Assembly (NCBI GenBank): GCA_026545225.1
Contig: CM048850.1
Coordinates: 25,845,797 to 25,909,796, forward strand
Length of the DNA stretch: 64,000 nt
Direction: 5' to 3'
Source of the DNA: Cornus controversa
Taxonomy: Eukaryota > Streptophyta > Magnoliopsida > Cornales > Cornaceae
The notes under the pieces are model-generated. The model worked only from the letters and a program-made list of their open reading frames with translations, had not been told where the DNA came from and searched no databases. Positions 25,986 through 38,042 of the stretch are shown piece after piece (within the stretch, counting starts at the first letter, position 1; each line of letters starts with the position of its first letter). The translations under genes and the position numbers were made by a program.

Positions 25986-26654
25986 ATGACCACCATCGAA
26001 GAATCTAACGATGAAAAGGTAGTTAGAACTACATCTGACTCATGCTGTGCAATAATTACCTTCACTGACGAATACCTTCAATTGGGATCGAAGCCACACA
26101 ATTGTCTTCTTTTTGTCTTTGGATACATAAGGGAGCAAAATGTCAACCGCATTCTTATTAATGAGAGTTTCGCAGTGAATCTCATACCAAAATTTACAAT
26201 GAAAAATCTTGGTATTACAGTCAATGACTTAGCTTGCAGTCACCTCATTATTCAAGGTTTTAATGAAGGTGGGCAAATAATTATTGGCATGATTCGTGTA
26301 GACCTAACAATTGGAGGGTTACAAGCTGAAACTTTATTCCACGTAATCGATGTGAAGATACCCTACAATTTGTTGTTAGGGCGGCCCTGGGTTCATGATA
26401 ATGGTGTTGCTTCATCCACTCTTCATCAGTATTTCATGTTCTGCAAGAATGGTGTACACACAGTGGTGGCAGATAACAAGCCATTTACTGAAGTAGAAGT
26501 TCATTTTATATATGCAAAGTTTTACATTAAGCAAGACACATCTTTGAGCATCTCTACAATAAACCTTCCATCTACACAAGAGATTGTTCATCCCTCCAGA
26601 TGTCTCGGTGACAGACAGTACAAAGGTAACCCAAAAATAAGAGGTTGTGGTTAA
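25986..26654 (+). pseudogene. Retropepsin-like protease of element C, active-site Asp changed
   Basis: The aspartic protease would cut the gag-pol polyprotein. Visible signals are SKPHNCLLFVFGYIREQ, the flap-like IIQGFNEGGQ, and the C-terminal LLLGRPWVHDNGV. At the active-site position, where Tat relatives usually have D-G/S-G or D-G-G-S, this copy reads ILINESFAVN, so the catalytic Asp appears replaced. The rest of this segment is open, which makes it one of the better preserved parts of C. Confidence 0.8.
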
Positions 26655-27789
26655 AACACATCATACTACACCAATTTTCAAGTATGTTCCTAAATACCAA
26701 TGACGAGAAGGGTAATTACCGATCGTGGAGATACTTGAAACTGAAGAAGTTAATTTAAAGCTGTCTCACACAAAAGAAAAGAAGATCTAGAAAAGCCTGA
26801 GAGAAGTATTAACTCTTCCCCTCACAAAGATTGAAAAGTTTACACCTAATAAACTTTTGTTGAAAGGATTCGTCCGACCATCAAAAGCTCCAATTGAACA
26901 TGGATTCCTTCCAATACAAAGAACTGATGAAGGGTTCGATCCAAAGGCATACAAACTTTTAGGTAAGTGCGGGTATGATTTTATAAATCCCATAGGCCTT
27001 AGAAAACTCAGTCCAAAACTTACTGGCTTGAAAATACACGGCCTCAATGAGACACAAAAGAAATTGAGGGAACAAAGGCATAGGATAATTCCACCCGAGA
27101 CTGGTTTTGGTTTCGCATCAACTAAACCTATCCGAATCCAAATCACAAAGAAGGATAAAAGGTTGAACACTTTGTACATTGGCATTGAAGAGGTTGGTGA
27201 CAGCAAAGATCGACATTCAGTTTCTAGAGTATCTGTATTCGACAAGTTGGGCGTGTCAACTCAAATATTGAATACCTCAAGTTCCCCATGTACTTTCGTC
27301 TTCAAGAGAATAAATTCTCCTAACCAAAGAAGAAGATCTTCATAGCCTCAACCTCGAAAATCTCTCTTTTCTCGAATTAAAGCTCCAAGAGAGGTATTGG
27401 TAAAAAGAAATGAGGAAAAAGAACTGGGGAGAACTAGTGCCAACATGGTGAAAGATAGTGAAGTTTAGAGTTTGATTCCCTGACGAATAAAATGTAAAAC
27501 AGAGGTGGACGTCACTAATGACATTACACTAAAAGCAAAAAGATGAACTATTGTGTTCACTACCCAGTCTGAGGAGTCCAACACAGATGGAAGGAAGGAT
27601 AAAGTATTTTATGCCACTTCTTATCACATTGCTGTCGAAGAGCAATCCGATTCTGATCTTTTAAATGATGAGGTCAAGGAAGCTCCCTTAACACTTGAAG
27701 ATGGGGGGCAAACGACTGTTGATCAACTCAAGAAATTCAATTTGGGGATGATGGACCAGCCCAAGCCAGTTCTTGTTAGTTCATTTTTA
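26655..27789 (+). pseudogene. Protease-RT linker of element C
   Basis: 26857-27345 encodes LLKGFVRPSK, GFDPKAYKLLGKCGYDF and GLNETQKKLREQ, typical of the segment between protease and RT in Tat-type pol. It ends in a stop. 27553-27840 continues with acidic linker sequence leading into EYKDVF at the start of RT. Confidence 0.7.
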
Positions 27790-28603
27790 AGCGCCTCAGA
27801 AGAAAATGACTACTTTCAATTATTGTCAGAATACAAGGATGTATTCACTTGAATATACAAGGAAATGTCAGGTCTTGACCCTAAAATCGTAGTCCATAAC
27901 TTTATTGTCAAACATGGGACACGTCCAATTAAACAATCTCAACGTTTCTTCTATTCAGAACTTATCCCAAAGATAGAAGAAGAACTCAACAACTTGATTA
28001 ATGTGGGATTTATTCAGGAGGTCTATTATCCGACATGAGTTTTGAGTATTGTGCCAGTGAAAAAAAAAGGGTAGATAAGAATCTGTGTGGATTTTTGTGA
28101 CCTAAACGAGGCATGTCCAACATACCAACGCGCCATGCAAAGGATCTTCGATGACATACTTCACAAAATTATTGAGTGTTATGTCAATGACCTTATGGTT
28201 AAGACAAAGAAAAGAGGGGGTCATTTACAAGATCTTCATACAGTTTTTAATCATCTTAGAAAATATCAACTCAAAATGAATCCCCTCAAGTGTGCGTTTG
28301 GCGTTACTTTTGAAAAATTCCTTGGGTACATGGTTCACCATCGCGGTATTGAAATCGATCCATCTAAAGTTGATGCCAAATAAAAGATGCCACCACCTAA
28401 GAATTTATGCAAGCTTCGAAGCCTGCAAGGCCAGCTTGCTTTCATCTGTCGGTTTATCTCAAATTTGGTTGGCCATTGTCAACCTTTCAACCGACTCATG
28501 AAGAAGGATGTCCCATTTGAATGGAATCAAGCTTGTCAAAATGATTTTAATAGTATTAAGCAATACTTCCTCAATCCTCCAGTGTTGGGGGCACCAGTAC
28601 TTG
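27790..28603 (+). pseudogene. Reverse transcriptase of element C, palm partly deleted
   Basis: RT would copy element RNA into DNA. The start is recognisable (SEYKDVF, IVPVKKKG, ICVDFCDLNEACP). The text then jumps to YQRAMQRIFDD, so the segment with the first catalytic Asp and the PFGL motif is missing. The second catalytic box reads YVNDLMVK instead of YVDDMLVK. The thumb region is intact in character (LKMNPLKCAFGV, FLGYMVHHRGIEID). Stops at about 27850, 28036 and 28074. Confidence 0.85.
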
Positions 28604-28990
28604 GAAAACCTCTCATACTTTACATTACTGCATAAGAAGAATCTCTTGGCGCCCTTCTTGCACAAAATAATGAAGAGCACAAGCGGAATGCATTTTGTTA
28701 CTTAAGTCGCAAGCTCACGCCAACAGAGCTAAAGTACCCTCCTATTGAGAAAATGTGTCTCACACTGGTCTTTGCCTCCAAGAAATTAAGGCACTATTTT
28801 CTGGCATACACAATACACCTTATAGCAAGAGCTAACCCTCTCAAGTATGTAATGTCAAAACTAGTCCTTTCTGGATGCTTGGCGAGGTGGTCAATTTTGT
28901 TCACTGAATTTGAAATCATTTATGTGCCATGAAAGGCAGAAAAAGGACAAGTCCTGGCAGATTTCTTAACTGATTATCCTATCCCAGCCA
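28604..28990 (+). pseudogene. First RNase H domain of element C
   Basis: KPLILYITA, SLGALLAQNNEEHK, YLSRKLTPTELKYPPIEK and RWSILFTEFEIIYVP match the LTR-retrotransposon RNase H that follows RT. Stops at about 28633 and 28930 interrupt it. The first acidic residue of the active site is changed (YITA where YISA/YLDA-like text is usual); the exact role of the remaining residues was not established. Confidence 0.75.
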
Positions 28991-29057
28991 ATTGGAAAAT
29001 TTTAGAAAATTTTCCTGATGAAGAAGTCTTTCAAATTGACATTCTTCCCCCATAGAT

Positions 29058-29372
29058 AATGTTCTTTGATGGAGCAACATTGTCTGATGGAGCGGGGGAA
29101 AGTGTTGTGTTTGTCTCTCCACAAAGGTAAATCCTCCCATATGCATTTGCGTATACTAAAAACTGCTCAAATAATGTTGTTAAGTACCAAACATTGATCA
29201 TTGGTCTTCAAATGGAAAGGGAGATGAACATCATAGATCTCGAAATATATAGAGATTCTAAATTGGTGATCAATCAACTCCTTAAGGATTATGAGGTCAA
29301 GAAGGAGAATCTAATACCGTACCACGAGTATGCTTCCCACTTGTTGACGAAATTCAACATGGTCATCTAGAA
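29058..29372 (+). pseudogene. Second (archaeal-type) RNase H domain of element C
   Basis: MFFDGATLSDGAGESVVFVSP followed by AYTKNCSNNVVKYQTLIIGL and IDLEIYRDSKLVINQLL are the core blocks of the extra RNase H found after the first one in Tat elements. It supports the lineage call. Interrupted near 29128. Confidence 0.75.
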
Positions 29373-29559
29373 CATCTTCCTATGAAGAAAAATTGTATTG
29401 CTAATGCTTTGGCAAATTCAGCCACAACATTGGCAGTAGTTGATGATGAAATAGTCAATGTTCCAGTGTGCCAACAATGGGTGTAACCACAAGTCCTTGA
29501 AAATAAAATTGAAGAGAGTAATGTCATCTCTGTCTTTATTGTCGAAGGGGACGACTGGA

Positions 29560-30799
29560 GGTGACCTATAATCGAGTATTTGGAACATGGAAAGCTTCCT
29601 GAAGGCTGACGCCACAAGAGCGAGATACGTAGGTGAGCACCTCATTTCATTTATTATAATAACACGTTGTATAGATGATCATTTAAAGGTCTCTTCCTTC
29701 GTTGTCTTGGAGAAGATGAAACAGCTCATGCAATAGAGGACGCACATTCTGAGGTATATGGTGCACATCAATCTGGCCCTAAGCTTCACTTTTGTGTAAA
29801 GAGAATGGGGTATTATTGGCCCACTATGGTCAAAGACTGTATGGAATATGTAAAAAGGTGTCAAGCCTGTCAATTTCATGCTAATACACCAACCACTAGA
29901 GTCATTACATCCTACAGTTGCTCCATGGACGTTCGATGCATGGGGATTGGATATAGTAGGACCTTTATGCAAGTCTTCTAAAGGCCACTTCTACATCTTG
30001 GCAGCTACTGATTTATCTTTAGATGGGTTGAAGCTGCACCCTTTAAAGAAGTCAAAAAGGAGACAATTGTTGACTTCATCAAGTGTAACATCATTTATTG
30101 ATATAGTATCCCTTGATACATTATTACTAATAATGGGTTAAATTTTAAAAATAGTTGGGTGACTCAACTTTATGAGAAACGTGGTTTCAAACAGTATAAA
30201 TCATCCATGTACAATGCTCTAAAACAAATATCCTCTTTCAGTCTGCCCATAATAAAGCACTTTGTGATTTATTGAAGAAAGTGGTTTCTAAAGCCAAAAA
30301 AGATTGGCATGAGAGAATAGAAGAAGTATTGTGGGCGTACCGAACTACATACCGCACACCTACCCAAACAACTCCTTATTCTCTTATCTATGGTGTAGAA
30401 GTTGTTCTCCCCCAGGAATGACAAATTCCTTCGTTAAGGATAGCCATACAAGAAGGTTTCACGAGTGAGAAAAATGTCATTTTACGTCTTCAAGAATTTG
30501 AAGCATTAGATGAGAAGAGGCTAGAAGCTCAACAACAGTTAGAATGTTATCAAGCTCGGCTTTCTAGAGCCTTCAACAAAAAAGTTTGACCTCGGTCATT
30601 CCAGGTTGGAGACTTAGTACTTGCTGTTCGTAGGCCCATCATCATTAATCACCACACTGGAAACAAATTTTTGTCAAAATGGGATGAACCATATGTAGTT
30701 CGTGAAGTCTATCCCAACGGAGCATATAAGATTATTGATGAAGATAGAGTGTTAGTTGGTCCCATTAATGGCAAGTTCTTGAAATGCTACTACCCATGA
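29560..30799 (+). pseudogene. Integrase of element C
   Basis: Integrase inserts element DNA into the host genome. The zinc-binding region is recognisable at about 29727-29890 (HSEVYGAH ... VKRCQACQFHA). Part of the catalytic core is in a shifted frame at 29917-30015 (WTFDAWGLDIVGPL, HFYILAATD). The C-terminal region (FQVGDLVLAVRRP, GKFLKCYYP) ends at a stop at 30797-30799. Multiple stops and frameshifts. A 34-bp stretch at 30221-30254 replaces expected core codons and is identical to 32655-32688. Confidence 0.82.
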
Positions 30800-31259
30800 A
30801 TAGGTAATGCTCCTGGCCCGCATGAGCTAAAGCTGTGAAAGGCACCAAAAAAAATTGAGTGTTTCTTTATCTAAACTATGTAAATGACTTGATCCCTCTT
30901 TGAGGGTACGTAGGCAGCTTGGAGGTTTGTTCCAAGTTCAGTCACCACCAAAAAAAAAAAGTGTAATACTCCAATCCCGCAAAAGTAGGAACTGTGAATG
31001 ACAGAACAAATAACTAATGAACATGTTGTGTTTTAAAAACAATGATGATTCTTTTATTGATGAGGTTGAAGACTACAATTTTACTTTGCTAGCTAAATAG
31101 ATTGCCCTAAATAAAATAAAAACAAAAAAAGAAGAAGATGATATTCACTTTAAAGCTGCAAAGCTAGAATCTTTTCACATTCTGTTTGTAATAATTTTTC
31201 TATAGTCTCATTACTTCAAGATCCTAAGCTGCAAGAATGTTAGCTTCTTAAACCGATGC
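30800..31259 (+). other. Spacer between pol and antisense gene of element C
   Basis: Contains gggtacgtaggcagctt (about 30903-30919), a word often seen after integrase in Tat elements. No gene. Confidence 0.5.
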
Positions 31260-33915
31260 TTATTCTTTTTTGAGCTTGGCGATGGCCTCCTTCCTATGAG
31301 ATAATTGTTCATTGCTCTCTTCTATGGAGGCTTTAAGTTCCTTAGCCTCCTCCCTTACTTGTTGCAACTCTTTCAACAACATGGCCTCCTTGTCCTTCAC
31401 GTCACTTAAAGCATCTTGAAGTGATTGCACTTGCTTGGAATCAGTATCCTCCAAAGTAGTGGCGTCAACGAGCAATGTATCAATGTAAGTGAGTTGCTCT
31501 AACTACTGATCTAAAGATATCATAGAAGCATAAGAAGATTTTGCATCAACATAATGAGCAACATTATTCATATATGACTCGATTCGTTTCTTTAGACCAG
31601 AGTAATCTCCAGGGAGTTTTGAGAGTTCATTGTAAAGTTTTTCAAGCTTGGGCCCTAAGGATTGAACCTTGTGAGTGGGAGTGTTGATCATGATACTTAT
31701 TATACTCTCGACAAGGGCTAAAGTATTTTTTGTGTCGGGAGTTTACGATGATGTCTTCTGCATTGAAGGCTGACACTTCAGATGAGGCAATTTGATGTGA
31801 GAATAAATTAACTTTTTGAAGTTCTTGCACGACCGCCTGGGCATTTGGTTACTGATTTCATGCCCTGCTAAAACATCCAAACCTTGAGAAGTCTCTCTTC
31901 CTACCTGTAATACTTGTGACAATGCATTTATCTCAGGTACCAAATCAAAAGAAGATGGCCCGCTAACAAATGCTCCACTGCCAGTAGGGCTATCAATGAG
32001 AACGAGATCTTCTTTAAGGTTTCCTTCTACCTGAAAATAAATAAATATAAGTAAAAATAAAAATAAATAAATAAAATTTGGTATAAAGGTTGGAAACCTT
32101 ACTCGTATTGGTTCGTTACTACTGGAAGCCATTCTAAAGTATCGATCCATGCTGCAAGAAATAATAAAATCCATCCGCTTGGAAATACGCTTCGTCTTGT
32201 TACTTATATGCTTCTAGTTGCGATCCTCGTCATTTTCCCCCATGTCTTCATCTGAATCTATCACTAAGTTAGTAAGAGGACAGGTGCTGATTTGTGGTGG
32301 AATATGTTTGGCCACCTCTCCATGACTTTCGGAACTCTCGTCGACATCATGATCACTACGAGATTTTGAGGCTGCCCCTGAGGTTGGCTTGGGAGAAGGG
32401 GTCGACTTAGGTCCATCGTTTGTAACATTTCTAACTTTGGTTGGTTTTCCTTTTGGAGAAATTGCACGCTTTATATGCCCCGAAATACCTTCTTTCATCA
32501 TGAATGGATCAACATAAACTTTTGACCACCATTCATCATAATTTTTGGTGATAGATAATTTTTGGAAATTATAGTTTGAAGGAATTTGTACATCACATTA
32601 AATATGATAACGAGTGGTCGATCTCCATAGCATCAAAATCTCTTCCAAAGCACCAAAACAAATATCCTCTTTCAGTCTGCCCATAATATCCTAGTGATAA
32701 CAAAACTGTCTACCGAATCTGTGTGGACTGTAAGGCTCAATAATTCGTCAATCAACTTGGCGCAATGTCAAGTTGCTGGACCGGAGGCTAGCCAAATACT
32801 CGAAGTCATAAAGAGGAAGTTGTTCATCATCCGTTAATAGTCTCTTTGTCGGTGATGTTATGGATAAGCAAGATAAGTTAACACCTTTACATAACTGGAA
32901 TAACTCTTGGGCCTCTGTCTCATTAAAATGCTTTGCAGACCCTTCCCCCGTGTACCGAGTCATTCGAGGCAGGTAATTATAGTTTGGGACAAAAAAGTTT
33001 ATTTTGAAGTATTCAGCTAACCAGCCATATACATAGTGTATGGGGAATGACACATTAGAGTTTCCAAGATCAGGAGAAGAAACAATATCGTTTAAACCAC
33101 TGTAAATGCTGGCTAGAATAGGAACAGAAAAACAAAATTTATTACTGTCTGTCATTATGCTAGCAATATTGAACACCTCAGGATGAATTATATTCCAGGA
33201 CAAGTAGGCAAGACAAATTTGCATAACCAAGACGTTATAAATGTTGCTAAATAAGTTTTGTTCCTCATCTGTGGTTCTATTCCAAGACTGGTAAACATCT
33301 CATCTTCTTGTGGCGACCAATTCTTAATGGGATCAATTATTCTAGAAGAGTTGTGAGTCGCTTTGGGACGTTGAGTCTATTTCTCAATCCTTTTCTCGGC
33401 GGTGGTTTACTATACTTAGTGGCGCCTCTAAACCAAAGATTTGTCCATTCAGAAATTTTCAAAGTCTGGTCCCATTTATATTGCTTGCAAAGCTGGTAGA
33501 AAGCTAAAAATAAGTACTGGCAACTCGAAGGAAGAAGAGAATTTCCATCTTTGTCAATAACAGATAATTCTTTCGCATAAGGAACGACTTCTTCGTAAAA
33601 TCTTCCACAAAATGGGAAACCTCTTATCACATACAAATTGCAAAGGGAAATCGATGGCTCCCCAATTGAGCAGTGGAGTGTATTCGTTGAAAGGCACCAA
33701 GACTTAAAGAAGGCTCTGATTATATTCACATATCGATCATATGAGAACAAAGAAGCAAAAATGGCGCCGTATAATTTGTTGTCTTTAAGGAATTTGTCAT
33801 GACGACCCGAAACATCCTCTGACCATTCCCAATAACCTTGGGTATACGCCAAGTCAATAGAAGCTTTAAAGGAAACTCCCCATTCTATCTCTTTGGTGCG
33901 CATTTTATGACCCAC
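31260..33915 (-). pseudogene. Antisense gene in element C: plant-mobile-domain (PMD) protein with coiled-coil tail
   Basis: Opposite strand to pol. Order from the start: a PMD-like region (33915-33337: WGVSFKASIDLAYTQGYWEW, LYGAIFASLFSYDRYVNIIRAFF, GEPSISLCNLYVIRGFPFCG), continued after a frameshift at 33230-32520 (LSWNIIHPEVFN, YDEWWSKVYVDPFMMKEG), a Lys/Ser/Pro-rich basic segment (32500-32215), and coiled-coil segments (31830-31260: DKEAMLLKELQQVREEAKEL). A likely 72-bp intron with GT-AG ends lies at 32031-32102. PMD proteins are plant proteins often carried by transposons; some host members act in silencing. Several stops (for example near 32696) show it is decayed. Confidence 0.75.
32031..32102 (-). 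other. Probable intron in the antisense PMD gene
   Basis: On the minus strand it begins GTAAGG and ends TTATTTTCAG after a T-rich run. It is 72 bp, and removal links a short N-terminal exon to VEGNLKEDL. Splicing is inferred from sequence only. Confidence 0.5.
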
Positions 33916-34849
33916 GAGTGAAAATTACTCTGGTTCTTCTTCTTCTATTTCATAAAGTGCAGATTTCAACACTAAAGCCACTGAAATTAATGCCCGTAGC
34001 TTATTCTGGTTATAGCCAAGACAAACATGCATGGAAATTCTTTGGAAAATTGTGACAAGTGGTATGAAGCATTAGGCGAAGACACCCGGGGGAAAAACAA
34101 CCAACTAGTGGGGTCCCTACATCAAGTGTAGTTCCTTTCTCCATGACATCGTTCTCTCATTCTAAAATGGTTACAGTGTTTGTCTTGAAGATTTTGAAGA
34201 AAATCATGATTGGTAGAAGTCGAAGGTTGTTTACCTGACAAGAAAAAAAATGTGAGAGAAATTGAAAAAAAAAATGTTCGAAAAGGACTAACGAAAGTTT
34301 TCCAACGGAACTAAGTGACCCCGAAGGGACAATAAAAATAATCTCAAAGGGTACTAAGGGACCCCAAAGGGATGATAAAGTGACCTCGAACGGCACTAAG
34401 GGACCCCGAAGGGACTAATGAAAGGCGGTCTGGACTCTATATTCTGAGAGTTGAGTGACTCACAAAAAGTTGTCTTCCTCGATGAGTTCGATAGATCTGT
34501 ACGTTGTTCCAGAAGCAACACAAAACTCGAGCAGAGCCCATAAGTGGAAACTGATCTGAAAAAAACAAAAAATAGATTTGGTTAATAACGGTCTCGGAGA
34601 ACAAGGTTACTACTGCTACTAAAAAAATATTCTTTTGAAAGTTCAACCATATGTATACTTTGTTTCAAGAGTTTACAATACATAAAATGGTGCAGAAAAG
34701 ATGGTTTGGTGTTATATTAAATTTACTTGAGATCTTAAGTTTGAAATTTACTTGAGATCTTAAGTTTGAAACCTTTAAGCAGCAAGGAATTTCTTTCTCT
34801 TTTCTTACGCAACCACAACTTCATGTGAAGACAAAGAGAAAGGAGCAGT
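33916..34849. other. Non-coding upstream of the antisense gene, with short tandem words
   Basis: No gene recognised. 34310-34420 repeats a word of the type 'gggaccccgaagggac' about four times with irregular spacing. Confidence 0.5.
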
Positions 34850-35215
34850 ACATCACAAAGAGAGAAAAAAAAAGTGGCGGCAGTAGAAAGAAAGAAGAGA
34901 AGAAAAAAAAAGAAAAAGAAAAAAAAAGAATTCAGCAGGCAGCGTGGAAAGAGAGAAAGAAAAAGAAAAAAAAAGAAGTCAGCAGCGTGGAAAGAGAGAA
35001 AGAAGAAGAAAAAAAAAAGTCAGCAACGTGGAGAGAGAGAAAGAAGAAGGAAAAAAAAAGAGAAAGAAAAGAAGTCAGCAGCATGGAAAGAAAGAAAGAA
35101 GAAGGAAAAAAAATTAAAAAGGAAAAAAAAAAGAAGTTAGCAGCGTGGAGAGAGAGAAAGAAAAAGAAAAAAAAAAGAAGTCAGCAGGCAGCGTGGAGAA
35201 AAGAAAAGGAAAAAG
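34850..35215 (+). repeat. GA-rich minisatellite in element C
   Basis: About six to seven copies of a 45-60 bp unit containing gtcagcagcgtggaaagaga followed by poly-purine. Lysine/glutamate-rich frames here are translated repeat. Such arrays before the 3' LTR are usual in Tat/Ogre elements. Confidence 0.8.
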
Positions 35216-35529
35216 GGAACAAAAGGAAATATAGAAACAAAAAATAATAAAATTCAATGTCAAGTGGCAGGTGGATAATGCAATAGGTTACAATATTATG
35301 GGAACAAGGGTCATGGGTCTATGTTACAAGTATACAATATGATTCTAAAGCAAGTAAGAGAAGAAAAAAAATATGCCTACTGGTCGTGAAAAGAAGAAAA
35401 GAGAGAAAAAAAAAAGGGAAAAAAAAGAAGAAGAGCTTATCGTTGCTAGAGTTCGGGGGATTTCACTCAATTATCTCTGATGTGAAGAGTCAAAATCGTA
35501 TGTTACATATATATAGATGTGGATTAATC

Positions 35530-35770
35530 TTATTTGGCACTGGATTTTCAAGACTTTAATTTCACTTGGACAAGAAAAAAAATTCCTATTTGCAATAGGA
35601 TCCTCAAGTCTTCAATTCCACTTCACAAGGAAAAAAAATCATATTTGCAATAGGATCCTCAAGTCTTCAATTCCGTTTGGACAAGAAAAAAATTCAATTT
35701 GCAATAGGATATTCAAGTCTTCAATTCAACTTGATGAAGAAGACATCCTCTTTGCAATTGGATTTTCACA
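35530..35770 (+). repeat. About 60-bp tandem repeat before the polypurine tract of element C
   Basis: Four copies of a unit with gcaataggatcctcaagtc and a caagaaaaaaat run, with substitutions. Confidence 0.8.
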
Positions 35771-35860
35771 AAAAAAAAAGAAAAATAAAAGACTTTGCAA
35801 AATTTAAATACTTCAAGTCCCGCTTTAGGTATGTGACAAGCTCAATATAGCGCAAGACTT

Positions 35861-35875
35861 GAACTGGGGGCAATT
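35861..35875 (+). promoter_or_regulatory. Polypurine tract of element C
   Basis: gaactgggggcaatt sits immediately before the LTR start tgtagaca. The ACTGGGGGCA motif at this point is common in Tat-type elements. Confidence 0.85.
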
Positions 35876-36077
35876 TGTAGACATTAAAAAAAAATTCTTG
35901 ATAGACCCAAAATATAATTTAGGCTTATCTTCAGTTTAGCTTAGCCAACTTTGAAATATGACTCGATAAGTCAAAAAATTTAAAGATCAGACCCACAACA
36001 AATAAATGAGTTATGGGCTGGTCTAAATTGTCTGAGAAGTCCAAGCCCACTTGAAAATGGGTCTAATGGATAATAAT

Positions 36078-36123
<46 letters not shown>

Positions 36124-36599
36124 AATTATCAACTAAGATAATTATTATGTATATATTAGATAATTATCAAACTTATCATAAAAGATAATTATAGGATAAT
36201 TATTAGAAAAAAAGAAAGTTACAAATCTACCCCTCCGGTGTGCCTATAAATAAAGGTTTAGGGGTGAGGGAAAAGGGGACCAGAAGACTCTCTGAAAAAG
36301 CTGAAACTCTGCTGAAGCCTTCACTAAAAATCCAAAGCTCCAAAACATCAAAACCCTGAACGAGAAGAACAACAAGCACATCATCCACGTGCCGTTCTTA
36401 ACCAAAGTTTCAATCCAATTCAAGATCAAGCTCTTGCAGCCCTTGAAACCGAATCACCAAGGAGATCGAGTCAGGGGAATTTATATTTCTTTCGTAAAGA
36501 TTCACATAGAATAGTACCCATTTTTCTGAAATTAATAAAATTGTTTATTTGTTACTAATTTTCGTTCCTAGATTTTCGGACACGAAATTTGTGTGTACA
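35876..36599 (+). repeat. 3' LTR of element C
   Basis: 724 bp, tgtagacatt...gtgtgtaca. Contains a TATA box (36245-36252) and a polyadenylation signal aataaa (36534-36539). The flank at 36600 is inside a repeat block related to 38900-39250, so C inserted into block F. Confidence 0.85.
36245..36252 (+). promoter_or_regulatory. TATA box in element C LTR
   Basis: tataaata about 370 bp into the LTR, at the expected U3/R position ahead of the aataaa at 36534. Confidence 0.65.
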
Positions 36600-38042
36600 A
36601 TGACTTAATAGGTATTGGCAATCCTAACATGCCTCCTGACAATCCTTACATGCCTCATTTAACTTTAGATACCTTAATAGGCATTGGCAATCATATCATG
36701 GCCCCTGTCAATCCTTACATGCTTTTCAAACCAACCTACTACACAAAAAATATGCAAAGATTTAAACTATACAAGCATAAGAATTTGATCTAACAGAAAT
36801 TCAATCATGATAATAAAATAACTCATTCATAATTAACCTACAACCAAGTATAGCATGGAAAGTTATAATTTCAAAAAAAAATACAGTTAAGGAGTAAAAT
36901 AATGCAACCACTAATTATATGAGCAAGCACACAACCAAACCTCCAACATACTTAAATATTCAAGGGAGTTTAAACCTAGCTCTAATCTAGGTTTCTAGGC
37001 CAATTCTGTTCCTAAGCACCCTATTTAATTATTCTGGAAATTTTCATGAATTTTAAAGATTTTCCAAAATTTAAGAAAATAAAAATCTAGACTTGAAATT
37101 TAAAACCCAAGTGTATTTTATCCCCAAAAAGTTACCCAATTTTTTTTAGAATTTTTCAGAATTTAAAAATAATTTTAAAAATTATTCTTCTTATATTCTA
37201 AGTTAAAATCAATTTGAAAAACAAAACAATATATATTAAAATATTCCGGACCCGGCCCAAAGTGGGCCCAGTAGGTGGGCCCGATGAGTGGGACCAAACG
37301 GACCTTTTTTGGTCCCCAGCCAGGGGTGGACACGCCCACACGCGCCAGTGGGGTATGTGGCCCCCTTTTTCTCTTTTTTTTTTCTTTCTTTTCTCTTCTT
37401 TTTCTTCTTCCTTTCTTTCTAGCAACAAAATGTTAACAATGGTGCCGAAACTTTTTGGACATTTTTCAGCCACTTCCGGGCACCAAATCGCGCGTATGAA
37501 TATACCATTGAACTCATCTTGATCTAAGTTACGAATTGGTACCAAATTGACGCCCTCTCGTGACCTAAATAAGAAACGCCCAATTTCAAATTTTAAAAAT
37601 CTTAAATTTCAAACTCAAATTCTCATCAATCAAAAATAATAAATAAAGTCAATCCAATTTCATGTTCATACATATATATATACACACACACTCACCTATA
37701 TAGTCATATATACATGTATATATACAAATGGAAAAATCCCCTAAAGCAATACAAAAACCCAAGAATCTTCATGTTTAATTCACAGAATTATTCTTAGCAT
37801 GCAAAATCATTTAATTTCATAATTAAATGCATAAAAAAATTGCAAAGACCCAATCCAAATAAAATAAAGTAAACTATATCAAAATATTTAAAGCACTCCA
37901 AGAAATTTAATCCAACCAATAAAGCAATTCAAAGCACTCACAGAAATTTAATTCAACCAATAAAGCAAATAATAAAATAAATAAATAAATATAAAGCATT
38001 TAGATTAAAAATTCAATGACCTCAAAATTATGGGGTATTACA
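36600..38042 (-). repeat. LTR-like block F1, left end removed by element C
   Basis: Ends in ggggtattaca (TGTAATACCCC on the minus strand), a frequent LTR terminus. Aligns with 38900-41061: both contain the ttaggtattggcaatcc minisatellite, a 'gtgggacc' GC-rich patch (37275; 39860) and an AT-rich end. No gene. Confidence 0.6.

Larger units (their letters stand above)
23753..36599 (+). mobile_element. Element C: decayed Tat-type Ty3/gypsy element, 5' end displaced by element B
   Basis: Plus-strand order: gag, protease, RT, RNase H, a second RNase H, integrase, an antisense gene, tandem repeats, polypurine tract and a 3' LTR of 724 bp. The second RNase H domain and the antisense extra gene are traits of the Tat lineage. 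The 5' LTR is not visible because B inserted just upstream of gag. Frameshifts, stops and deletions in every domain show it is inactive. Confidence 0.88.

Noticed and set aside
34825-35247. Lys/Glu-rich 140-residue frame
   Set aside because: Translation of the purine minisatellite.
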